DNA of 64,000 bases from Lucinisca nassula (Eukaryota; Mollusca; Bivalvia; Lucinida; Lucinidae), in the NCBI GenBank assembly GCA_963580285.1, contig OY757011.1, positions 200,773,644 to 200,837,643 on the forward strand, given 5' to 3'. The notes beneath the pieces are model-generated. The model was not told the DNA's origin and made no database searches. It was given only the letters and a program-made list of their open reading frames with translations. The position numbers and the translations under genes were made by a program. This document shows positions 33,601 through 43,827 of the stretch, piece after piece (position 1 is the first letter of the stretch; every line of letters begins with the position of its first letter).

Positions 33601-34591
33601 GATGAAGAACGCCGTTTACCGCTCCTTCCTATCGCATTTATTAGCTGAGATATTGAGAAAAACATCATTTTTTTCTTCTGCTGGGAAGACCGAGGAAAAT
33701 TTTTGTCTCCGAATTTCGGATTTTTTCTCTCTATACTTAGTCGCTATAAAAATGATGAAGAACGCCGTTTACCGCGCCTTCCTATCGCATTTATTAGCTG
33801 AGATATTGAGAAAAACATCATTTTTTTTCTGCTGGGAAGATAGAGAAAAATTTTTGTCTCCGAATTTCGGATTTTTTCTCTCTATACTTAGTCGCTATAA
33901 AAATGATGAAGAACGCCGTTTACCGCACCTTCCTATCACATCTATTAGCTGAGATATTGAGAAAAGCATAATTTTTTTCTTCTGCTGGGAAGATAGAGAA
34001 AAATTTTTGTCTCCTAATTTCGGATTTTTTCTCTCTTTACATATTCGCTATAAAAATGATGAAGAACGCCGTTTACCGCGCCTTCCTATCGCATTTATTA
34101 GCTGAGATATTGAGAAAAACATCATTTTTGTCATCTGCTGGGAAGACCGAGAAAAATTTTTGTCTCCGAATTTCGGATTTTTTCTCTCTATACTTAGTCG
34201 CTATAAAAATGATGAAGAACGCCGTTTACCGCGCCTTCTTCTCGCATTTATTAGCAGAGATATTGAGAAAAACATTATTTTTTTTCTTCTGCTGGGAAGA
34301 TAGAGAAAAATATTTGTCTCCGAATTTCCGATTTTTTCTCTCTATACTTAGTCGCTATAAAAATGATGAAGAACGCCGTTTACCGCACCTTCCTTTCGCA
34401 TCTATTAGCTGAGATATTGAGAAAAACATCATTTTTTTCTTCTGCTGTGTTGATAGAGAAAAATTTTTGTCTTCGAATTTAGGATTTTTTCTCTCTATAC
34501 TTAGTCGCTATAAAAAATGATGAAGACTGCCGTTTACCGCGCCTTCCTATCGCATTTATTAGCTGAGATATTGAGAAAAACATCATTTTTG
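18690..34591 (+). repeat. 153 bp satellite array A, plus orientation, ~104 monomers
   Basis: Head-to-tail monomers of 153 bp contain the landmarks 'atgatgaagaacgccgttta', 'ttattagctgagatattgag', 'ttctgctgggaagatagag' and 'ctatacttagtcgctataaa'. Variant monomers are set by linked changes: cgcgcc or cgcacc, ttgtat or ttttct, gaagata or gaagacc, and ctccga, ctcgga or ctcaca. Variants recur in fixed order, giving higher-order repeats. For example, 21,445 recurs at +1,380 (22,825) and at +4,137 (25,582). The last ~1.3 kb (33,300-34,591) has more private changes, as expected at an array edge. The array ends mid-monomer against unrelated repeat DNA. One frame is open through most of it, but I call it non-coding (see findings). 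Confidence 0.97.
26365..29720 (+). repeat. Indel-rich segment inside array A
   Basis: Here nearly every monomer has a 1-3 bp gain or loss, mostly in homopolymers (examples near 26,368, 26,577, 26,783, 26,957, 27,026, 27,180, 27,383, 27,470 and 28,437). There is also a larger insertion with 'taataatacta' near 27,765 and a deletion near 28,836. Outside it, monomers hold exact length for kilobases. It corresponds largely to 22,230-25,570 one higher-order period earlier. Confidence 0.85.
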
Positions 34592-35030
34592 GCCTGCCCC
34601 GGGGCCCACTGGTTTTTCATAGGCTTGTATAGGGACAACCTTTAAAATATTCTTGTCTGAAACCAGAAGGTCCAGGCCTTTGATATTTGATATGCAGCTT
34701 CATCTAAAGCGCCTCTATACCAAGATTGTTCAAATAATAGCCCTGGGGCCAAAATGTCTCCGCCCGGAGCCCACTGGTTTTACATAGGCTTATATTAAGA
34801 AAGCCTTTAAAAATCTCCTTGTCTGAAACCACAAGGCCCAGGTCTTCGATATTTGGTACAAAGCTGCATCCAGTGGCTCTACCAAGATTGTTCGAATTAT
34901 AGAGTCCTGCCGCAAAAGTTTGAACAATCTTGGTAGATGTCTCTTGATGAAGCTTCAAACCAAATATCAAAGACCTTGGCCTTCTGGTTTAAGACAAGAA
35001 GATTTTGAAAGGTTTTCCCTATAATAACTG
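34592..35030. repeat. Dispersed repeat with 'gcccactggttt' blocks, left copy
   Basis: It contains two 'cactggttt...cataggctt' blocks (34,608 and 34,770), 'accaagattgttc' repeats, and an inverted second half near 34,920-35,020. An oppositely oriented copy is at 39,210-39,550 ('aagcctatgtaaaaccagtg'). By memory it resembles repeats common in bivalve genomes. No coding potential. Confidence 0.7.
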
Positions 35031-35063
35031 GATCCTTTGGAAGCAAAGAATACACCAATAAAC

Positions 35064-35197
35064 GAAAATAGCAGACTCGGTTTTATTGAGTCTGTTCATG
35101 ACCAGTACTTAAATGTGCAACACCGACCATGCCCTCTAGCACCGGCTTAAGCAGAACACTATTTTCAAATTGATTCTAAATGAACTCAATGATCCCA
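35064..35197 (+). repeat. Direct repeat bordering the central composite, left
   Basis: From 'gaaaatagcagactcggtt' to 'actcaatgatccca' it matches 39,067-39,202 in the same orientation with scattered substitutions and small indels. Confidence 0.85.
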
Positions 35198-35983
35198 AAG
35201 GACCAGAAAATATAATCTGCACTTTGATGGTGTACGAGGAGATTTTTTCTGGCCGCCACACGGCACAACACTAGCTGCAGTGAAGATAAATAAGTTCTGA
35301 ATAGTTGGATCATTTGGAAGCAAAACATACACCAAACAAGAGGGCCATGGTAGCCCTGGATCGTTCACCTGAGTCCAAGACGTTTCATAGCTTATGGAAA
35401 TAGTGAAGTCACTAGTTAAAGGACGTTTGGACCAAAGCTTTTTTTCACTGTTTTTTTTAGACCATCTTTTTCATTGCAGTGGAATCCTTTTAGCAACATT
35501 AGAGGAAACATTCTATGAAACTATATTACAAGGAGCCTTTGGCTTAGATGTTCTTTAAAGATTTTGGTATTTTCAGCTCTGGCAGAACAACTGAAAGGTC
35601 ATAAGAGGAACATTTCCGTGAAATTAGTTTGCAATTGGGCCATTTGCCTAGGAGGAGAAGTCCATGAAAGGTTCTTCTATTTTTTTAGCTCTGATGGCCA
35701 GAGCAGAACGATTTTAGCAAGTGTGGTAAATGGTCACAAGAGAAACATTTCTGTGAAGTTGTTTTAAATTTAGACCATTTGCCTCAGAGGAGATATTTGA
35801 AGTTATTTTTTTTTCCTATTTTAAGCTCTGGCGGTAATTTTGTTCAGTGGAGCGAATCGATTTTAGCAATTTTGGCAGAGGGTCACCCAAGGAACATGTT
35901 GAAATCTTGCCAGTTGGCATTTAAACATTTTTCTATTTTTAGCTCTGGTGGCCATTTTGTTCATCGAAGCTGAACCATTTTAG

Positions 35984-36273
35984 TGTGTGTGAATTCGGGT
36001 TTAACGTCGCTTTCAACAATTTTTCAGTCATATCACGACGGTGTCTGGTTGCGACAGGGAGCTCAATGCTCACGTTTATAGTGCTGCCTCACTGAAGTAT
36101 CATGTCCCAGACACATTACATGATACCACACCCAGTCACATTATCCTGACACTGGATCGACCAGTCCTAGCTCTACCCCGTAAATCTGAGTGCCAAGCGA
36201 GGAGCAGCTAGTACCATTTTTAACGACTTTGGTATGTCGCGGCCCGGGATCGAACCCGAGACCTCCCGTTCCC
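35984..36273 (-). mobile_element. SINE family A, antisense, 5'-truncated head
   Basis: This is the reverse complement of 2,132-2,462, lacking the tRNA A box end. It is flanked by 'ctgaaccattttag' at 35,970-35,983 and 36,274-36,287. Confidence 0.88.
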
Positions 36274-36503
36274 CTGAACCATTTTAGCAATTTGGTATAG
36301 GGTCACCCAAGAATCATTTCTGTGAAATTATTTCAAATTTGGGCAAGTAGGCTAGGAGGAAATGTCGTTTTAAAGTTTCGTCTGTATCAGCGGAGCGGAA
36401 CCATTTTAGTAATATTTATTAATAGGGTCACCTAAGGAACATTTCTGTGAAATTACTTTGAAATCGAAGGAGATGTCGTTTAAAGGGTTTTTTTTCTATT
36501 TGT

Positions 36504-38237
36504 ATCCCCCGACCGAATAGGTTCGGGGGATATAGCGATCAGCCTGGCGTCCGTCCGTCCGACCGTCTGTCCGTCCGTCCGTAGACGCAACCTTGTGATG
36601 GCCATAACTCCTATACCCTTTGAGATTCATTGATGGTTCTTGGCACAATTGTTCACAAGGCCGAGACGGCGTGTCATGCGCAAGAACCAGAACTCTGGAT
36701 GCCATACTTTTTTAGTTATCTCCCCTTTTAATAAAATAGAATGACTGCTTTGTGATGGCCATAACTCCAATACCCTTTGAGATATATTGATGGTACCTGG
36801 CACAGTTGTTCACAAGGCTGAGACGGCGTGTCATGCACAAGAACCACAACTCTGGTTGCCATGGTTTTGGAGTTATCTCCCCTTCCAATAAAATAGAGTG
36901 ACAACCTTGTGATGGCCATAACTCCTATACCCTTTGAGATTCATTGATGGTTCTTGGCACAATTATTCACAGGGCTGAGGCGGCGTGTCATGCGCAAGAA
37001 CCAGAACTCTGGATGCCATACTTTTTTAGTTATCTCCCCTTTTAATAAAATAGAATGACTACTTTGTGATGGCCATAACTCCAATACCCTTTGAGATATA
37101 TTGATGGTACCTGGCACAGTTGTTCACAAGGCTGAGACGGTGTGTCATGCACAAGAACCACAACTCTGGTTGCCATGGTTTTGGAGTTATCTCCCCTTCC
37201 GATAAAATAGAGTGACAACTTTGTGATGGCCATAATTCCAATAGACTTTAAGATATATTGATGATACCTGGCACAGTTGTTCACAAAGCCGAGACAGTGT
37301 GTCATGCACAAGAACCACAACTCTGGGTGCCGTGTTTTTTTAGTTATCTCCCCTTCCAATAATATAGAATCACTACCTTGTGATGGCCACATCTCCAACA
37401 CTCTTTGAGATATATTGATGATACTTGGTACAGTTGTACATGAGGTTTAGCATGTGTGTCACGTGCAAGAACCACAACTCTGGGTGCCCTGGGTTTTTAA
37501 TTATCTCCCCTGACAATATAACCTTGTGATGGCCATAACTCCAATACCCTTTGAGATATATTGATGGTACTTGGCACAATTGTATACAACGTTGAGACGG
37601 CGCTTCATGCCTAAGAACCACAACTCTGGGTGCTATGATATTTGAGTTATCTCCCCTTCCAATATAAAAGTATGACAACTTTGTGACCACCGTACCTCCA
37701 ATACCCTTTGAGACATATTGGTGATACTTGATGCAGATGTACATGAGGTTAAGCAGGTGTGTCACGCTCAAGAATTACAACTCTGGGTGCTCTGGTTTTT
37801 TAGTTATCTCCCCTGGCAATATAACCTTGTGATGGCCATAACTCCAACTCCCTTTGAGATATATTGAAGGAACTTGGCACAATTGTATACAAGGTACAGA
37901 AGGGATGTCATGTGCAAGAACCACAACTGTTGTTGCTGTGGTATTTGAGTTATCTACCCTTCCAATATAACAGTATGACCAGCTTGTGATCACCATATCT
38001 CCAATACCTTTTGAGACATATTGATGGTACTTTGTGCAGAAATACATGAGCTTAAGCAGGCATGTCATGCGCAAGAACCACATTTCTGAGTGCCCTGGTT
38101 TTTTAGTTATCTCCCCTGACAGTATAATCTTGCGATGGCCATAACTGCAATACTTTTGTGATATGTGGTTTAATTCTGGTGCACTTTCTATTGGTGAACA
38201 ATCTTCTGAAGGCCATATTGGTTTTTGGTCGGGGGAT
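36504..38237. mobile_element. 1.73 kb element with 11 bp inverted ends and a ~157 bp tandem array
   Basis: The ends are 'atcccccgacc' (36,504-36,514) and its exact complement (38,227-38,237). The left end is itself a hairpin with 'tcgggggat' at 36,523. After a (tccg)n run come about ten units of ~157 bp, each with 'tgatggccataactcc', 'ctttgagatatattgatgg', 'gcacaagaaccacaactctg' and 'agttatctcccctt'. Minus-strand frames of 60-132 codons across them are repeat artefacts. It splits the surrounding composite repeat. Confidence 0.65.
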
Positions 38238-38796
38238 TTGCCATCTCTTCCGATGGCTATTTTTAGCTCTGACAGCCATTTTGTTCAGCGGAGAGGAACA
38301 ATTTTAGTAAGGATGGTAGAGGGTCACCAATGGAACATTTCTATGAAATAATTTTGAATTCGGGCAAGTTGGCTAGGAGGAGATGTCATTTAAAAGTGTT
38401 TTTTTTTTAGCTCTTGCGGCTTGTTCAGCAGACCGGAACCATTTAGCAGTTTTGGTAGAGGGTCACCCAAGGAACATCTCTGTGAAAATATTTTGAAATT
38501 GGGCCAGTGGGCTAGGACGAGATTTCGTTGTCATTTTTTTCTATTTTTAGCGCTGGTGGCCATTTTGTTCAGCAGAGCTGAACCATTTTAGCAATTATGG
38601 TAGAGGGTCACCCAAGGACCATTTCTGTGAATTATTTTGAAATCGAGCCAGTGGGCTAGGAGGAGATGTCGTTTAAAGTTTTTTTTTCTATTTTTAGCTC
38701 TGGTGGACCGGGCTTCCTCAGACTTTCGGATGAGTCTTTAAACCGAGATCCCGTCTCCGTATGACCTTAGCTGTTGGTGAGACGTAAAACTCAAAT

Positions 38797-38837
38797 ACTC
38801 ACTCACTCACTCACCCACTCACTCACTCACTCACTCA
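38797..38837. repeat. (actc)n microsatellite
   Basis: About ten steps of 'actc' with one interruption (ccac). Confidence 0.95.
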
Positions 38838-39066
38838 GATCGGATGGCAATTTTGTTTAACGGGGTGAACAATTTTAGCAATTTTGGTAAAGGGTCACTC
38901 AAGGTACATTCGTGTGAACTTATTTCAAAATCCTTTCACCGGTTAAGGAGATGTCATTTGAAGAAATTGTTGACGACGCACGACACACAAAGGACGACGA
39001 ACGCCGGACACAGGTCGATCACAATAGCTCACAATGAGCACCTTGTGCTCAGGTGAGCTGATAAAG

Positions 39067-39202
39067 GAAAATAGCAGACTCGGTTATTGAGCTTATTCAT
39101 TTATGACCAGTACTGAAATGCACAAAACCGACCACGCCCTCTAACACCGGATTATGCAGAACCCTATTTTCAAAATGATTCTAAATGAACTCAATGATCC
39201 CA
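39067..39202 (+). repeat. Direct repeat bordering the central composite, right
   Basis: Partner of 35,064-35,197 in the same orientation. It follows the composite's 'caggtgagct' end by a few bases. Confidence 0.85.
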
Positions 39203-39209
39203 GATTAAG

Positions 39210-39550
39210 CGGGGCCGCGGGTCGGGCCCTTTTAGGCCTCAGAGCTATTTTTAGAACAATCTTCGTAGAGGTCCTCTAGATGAAGCTTCATACCCAATTT
39301 CAAAGACCTTGGATTTCTGGCTTCAGACAAGACGTTTTTTTTTTCAGGTTTTCCCTATATAAGCCTATGTAAAACCAGTGGGCCCCGGGGCGGGGCCATT
39401 TTGGCCCGGGGGCTATAATTTGAACAATATTGGTATAGATCCTCTAGATGAAGCTTCATACCAAGGTCCTCTTGATGAAGCTTCATACCAAATATCAAAG
39501 ACCCGGGCTTTCTGGTTTCAGACAAGAAGAGTTTTAAAAGTTTTGTTTGC
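39210..39550. repeat. Dispersed repeat with 'aaaaccagtgggcc' block, inverse of the left copy
   Basis: It matches 34,592-35,030 in opposite orientation, with a short internal duplication of 'gatgaagcttcatacca' at about 39,449 and 39,474. Confidence 0.7.
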
Positions 39551-39712
39551 TGGTTTTGTTTGGATCCCAAATTTTTGAACTACTTTCCGTATGTACCTCC
39601 CAAGCATCATTCTGGTGAAGTTTGGTTTAAATTGGCACAGTGGTTAGGAGGAGATGTCAATGCTGACGGACGACGGACTAAGGACGGACGCCTGAGCACT
39701 TGCCTGTCCATT

Positions 39713-39991
39713 ATGAAAACATGCCTATACGAATACATTGTAACCTTTATCTCCGAAAAAATGAAAATTTTAAGATGAACAATTGTGATATTTTTCTTAT
39801 TTCTGCTTTACAATATAGATTGTAGGTAGTCGTTAGAGAACCGCCTCATCGAGGTGGTTCTTACTAGTACCCACAATCTATATTGTAGAGCAGAAATAAG
39901 ACAAAATAGGTTTACCCCTGCAAACCCCAGTCTTACGAAATAAAAGTGGGGTTCAAGGGAGTCAAAATTATGTAGGCGTGTTTTCGTGATG
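39713..39991. mobile_element. MITE-like element M1, full-length copy
   Basis: The left end 'atgaaaacatgcctatac' and right end 'taggcgtgttttcgtgat' form inverted termini. The central palindrome around 'aaccgcctcatcgaggtgg' is present (about 39,800-39,900), with the 'ccccagt' and 'gtggggttc' pair at the right. Its orientation is opposite to the copy at 854-1,126. Confidence 0.7.
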
Positions 39992-40011
39992 CAGAAAAAC
40001 TCGGGTGAGCT

Positions 40012-40195
40012 ACATAAAACCAACAGGGTTTACAAGCATGGACGGTCCGACTCGCACCGCTTTCCCTGGGCAGGCTTAGATCTCTAAGCGGTTTACCAGT
40101 ACTCGCGTGCGGTCGGTTTCAGCTCTGCGAGGAAGCATCATGCAGCCCATCTTTATGTTCAAGTCCCGATGGGCGGGGCCGAAAGTTACTTTATT
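40012..40195 (-). mobile_element. SINE-like family C, truncated antisense copy
   Basis: It contains the complement of the family 5' half, from 'aaccaacagggtttacaag' to 'cccgatgggcgggg'. The tail half is missing. Confidence 0.7.
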
Positions 40196-40339
40196 ACATT
40201 AGACGTTGTTATTTTTGGGATTGTCTGTACACAGACACCGGGTACCCGCACCAACTTCTACCTCAGGACCTGCACCAACTTCGACCTTAGGATATATGGA
40301 TACTTTATGATTTAATTTTTACGTTTGAGATTTCATCTT

Positions 40340-40614
40340 CCTCGGTAGCTCAGTCGGATGCGCGTCTGACTGGTGATCAGGAGGACGCTTGTTCGATACC
40401 TGCTAGGGTCGGCAACATTCTTTCGTAGAGTTTGATCATGAAATCTTTTCTACGGTCATTCTCTCCATTCCGCTGATTCAAGACGGGCAGTTGTCAGTTT
40501 CTGTCGAAAGAATGTTCACTGTACTGGTTAACCTCTTACGTATATGTTGATAGGTAAATTGACCGGCTCAAAAATGACCTAAAATAGTTAAACTCCAATA
40601 CAAACAAACAAACC
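40340..40614 (+). mobile_element. SINE family B, inserted in the 285 bp satellite
   Basis: The head 'ctcggtagctcagtcggatg' interrupts the satellite between 'gatttcatctt' and 'gtcctagacg', which are adjacent in uninterrupted units. The tail ends 'actccaatacaaacaaacaa'. Confidence 0.88.
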
Positions 40615-40683
40615 TGTCCTAGACGAAAGTTACTTTATTAGATAAGGCGTTGATACATTTGGCGTTGACTGCAACGCCTAATG

Positions 40684-40989
40684 TTTTGTTTGTTTGTTTG
40701 ATTTGAGGTTTAACGTCCCAGTCAACACTGTAAAGGTCATTTTGGAGACGTTGCTTCCAATTTTGTGGGACTTTTACCCGACATTGAGATGAAATGACAT
40801 CTCGAGCCCTGTCGCCCAATGAAACCAATATGGTTTATTAGCATGGACGGTCCGCCTCGCATCGCGGTTCCTGGAAGGCTTAGATCCTCCAAGCGGTTTA
40901 CCAGTACAAGTGTGCGGGCCGGATTCAGCTCTGCGTGGAAGCATCATGTAGCCCATATATTTCTTCAAGCCCCTATGGGCGGGGGCTTG
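40684..40989 (-). mobile_element. SINE-like family C, antisense, inserted in the 285 bp satellite
   Basis: It is flanked by 'aacgcctaatg' at 40,673-40,683 and 40,990-41,000. It starts with the complement of the (caaa)n tail. Confidence 0.88.
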
Positions 40990-41026
40990 AACGCCTAATG
41001 TAATACACTCAGAACATTTCAAAGAA

Positions 41027-41221
41027 ACGGGCCTCCGTGGCCTAGTGGTTAAGAGCGCTGACTCTTGATCACTAGGTCTCTCACCGCTGTGGTTCGAGCC
41101 TTGCGCGGGTCACATGTGAGACGCCAAGTTCTGCAACGGAAGATCAGGTGGTTTTTCTCCGGGTACTCCGGTTTTCGCCCACCTCTGATTACCGATCGGC
41201 TCGATATGAGTGAAATAATCT
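41027..41221 (+). mobile_element. SINE family D, inserted in the 285 bp satellite
   Basis: The tRNA-like head 'cctccgtggcctagtggtta' (A box) with 'gtggttcgagcc' (B box) is followed by a short body 'tctccgggtactccggtttt'. It is flanked by 'tttcaaagaa' at 41,017-41,026 and 41,222-41,231. Confidence 0.85.
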
Positions 41222-43827
41222 TTTCAAAGAATCTTGAGTCATATCATTAATAAGAACAGTGTTGCGTACCCACACCAGATTCGATCCCGGTATCCACACC
41301 ACCTTCATCTCATATATATGGATACTTGATAGCTTGCTTTAACATTTTCATTTGATATTCGTCTTGTAATAGACGAAAGTCAATTTAATACATTAAGCGT
41401 TGTTACATTTGGCATTGACTGCAACGCCTAATATAACAACGCCTAATATAATACACTCAGAACATTTCATAGAATCTTGAGGAATATCATTAATTAGAAT
41501 AGAGTTGCGTTAGAGAAGCACAAGCCCCCCCCCCACACACACACACACAAACACTCCAAGTACCCACACCACCTTCGACCCCAGTACCCACACCAACTTT
41601 GACCCCAAGTACCCACGTCACATTCGACCCCAAGATATATGGATACTTTATGATTTTAACTCTTTCATTTGAGATTTCATCTTGTCCTAGACGAAAGCTA
41701 CTTTATTACATTAGGCGTTGTTACATTTGGCGTTGACTGCAACGCCTAATGTAACAACGTCTAATGTATTACACTCAGAACATTTAATAGAATCTTAAGT
41801 CATATCATTAATGAGAACAGTGTTGGGTTGGTATCTTTCAAGAAGCACAGCCTCCCACCACATACACTCCAAGTACCCACACCACCTTCGACCCAAGTAC
41901 CAACACCAACGTCGTCCCCAGTACCCACACCACCTTCGACCCTAAGATATATGGATACTGTATAATTTTAACTTTCTTATTTGAGATTTGAACTTGTCCT
42001 AGACGAAAGTTACTTTATTACATTAGCCGTTGTTGCATTTGGCGTTGACTGCAACGCCTAATGTAACAACGCCTGATGTATTACACTCAGAACATTTCAT
42101 AGAATCTTAAGTCATATCATTAATAATAACAGTGTTGCGTTGGTATCTTTCAAGAAGCACAGCTTCCCACCACATAAACTCCAAGTTACCACACCACCTT
42201 CGACCCAAGTACCCACACCACCTTCGTTCCCAGTACCCACACCACCTTCGACCCTAAGATATATGGATACTATATGATTTAAACTTTCTTATTTGAGATT
42301 TGAACTTGGCCTAGACGAAAGTTACTTTATTACATTAGGCGTTGTTACATTTGGCATTGACTGCAATGCCTTATGTAACAACGCCTAATGTAATACACTC
42401 AGATCTTAAGTAATATCATTAATTAGAATAGAGTTGCGTTGAAGCACAAGCTCCCCACCATACACACTCCAAGTACCCACACCCCTTCGACCCCAGTACC
42501 CACATTCTTCGACCCCAAGGTATATAGATACTCTATGATTTTAACTTTTTTTGAGATTTCATCTTGTCCTAGACGAAAGTTACTTTATTACATTAGGCGT
42601 TGTTACATTTGGCGTTGACTGCAACGCCTAATGTAACAACGCCTAATGTAATACACTCAGATCTTAAGTAAAATCTTTGAATTAGAATAGAGTTGCGTTG
42701 AAACATAAGCTCCCCACCATACACACTCCAAGTACCCACACCACCTTCGACCCCAGTAGCTTCACCCCCTTCGACCACAGTACCCGCACAACCTTCGACC
42801 CCATGGCATATGGATACTCTATGATTATTTTTTTTTAGATTTCATCTTGTCCTAGACGAAAGTTACTTTATTACATTAGGCGTTGTTACATTTTGCGTTG
42901 ACTGCAACGCCTAATGTAACAACGCCTAATGTAATACACTCAGATCTTAAGTAATACTATTAATTAGAATAGAGTTGTGTTGAAGCACAAGCTCCCCACC
43001 ATACACACTCCAAGTACCCACACCACCTTCGACCCCAGTACCCACACCCCCTTCGACCCCAGTACCCACACAACCTTCGACCCCAAGGTATATGGATACT
43101 CTATGATTTTAACTTTTTGGGGGGGATTTCATCTTGTCCTAGACGAAAGTTACTCTATTACATTAGGCGTTGTTACATTTGGCGTTGACTGCAACGCCTA
43201 ATGTAACAACGCCTAATGTAATACACTCAGATCTTACGTAATATCATTAACTAGAATAGAGTTGCGTTGAAACACAAGCTCCCCACCATACACACTCCAA
43301 GTACCCACACCACCTTCTACCCCAGTACCCACACACCATTCGACCCCAGTACCCACACAACCTTCGACCCCAAGGTATATGGATACTCTATGATTTTAAC
43401 ATTTTTTTTAGATTTCATCTTGTCCTAGACGAAAGTTACTTTATTACATAAGGCGTTGTTACATTTGGCGTTGAGTGCAACGCCTAATGTAACAACGCCT
43501 AATGTAATACATTCAGATCTTAAGTAATATCATTAATTAGAATAGAGTTGCGTTGAAGCACAAGCTCCCCACCATACACACTCAAAGTACCTACACCACC
43601 TTCGACCCCAGTATCCACAACCCCTTCGACCCCAGTACCCAGACAACCTTCGACCCCAAGGTATATGGATACTCTATGATTTTAACTTTTTTTGAGATTT
43701 CATCTTGTCCTACACGAAATTTACTTTATTACATTAGGCGTTGTTACATTTGGCGTTGACTGCAACGCCTAATGTAACAACGCCTGTTTATTACAATTGG
43801 CGTTGTATTACATTAGAGGTTGCCACA

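Larger units (their letters stand above)
35338..39063 (+). repeat. Composite dispersed repeat with internal ~150-170 bp units
   Basis: It opens with 'gagggccatggtagccctgg' and 'ttcacctgagtcc' and closes with 'caccttgtgctcaggtgagc'. The body is a series of degenerate units with 'agctctggtggccattttg', 'gaaccattttagcaatttt' and 'gggtcacccaaggaacattt'. It is interrupted by a SINE (35,984-36,273) and a 1.73 kb element (36,504-38,237). Short frames in it are repeat artefacts. Confidence 0.65.
40230..43827 (+). repeat. ~285-320 bp satellite with internal hairpin, ~10 units
   Basis: Each unit has 'tagacgaaagttactttat', an inverted pair 'acattaggcgttgttacatt' and 'aacgcctaatgtaacaacgc', then 'caagtacccacaccacctt' steps and 'gtatatggatactctatga'. 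The 'gactgcaacgcc' landmark recurs at about 40,667, 41,419, 41,722, 42,042, 42,357, 42,616, 42,898, 43,186, 43,474 and 43,757. The first units are split by three SINEs. The last unit runs directly into the 153 bp satellite at ~43,828. Confidence 0.9.

Noticed and set aside
36496..38083. Minus-strand frames of 60-132 codons with recurring 'SYGHHK'-type words
   Set aside because: They are translations of the ~157 bp tandem unit. They are frequently broken and in shifting frames.
35064..39202. LTR retrotransposon with direct terminal repeats
   Set aside because: The direct repeats are short and diverged and lack TG...CA ends. There is no primer-binding site, polypurine tract, gag or pol similarity in between.
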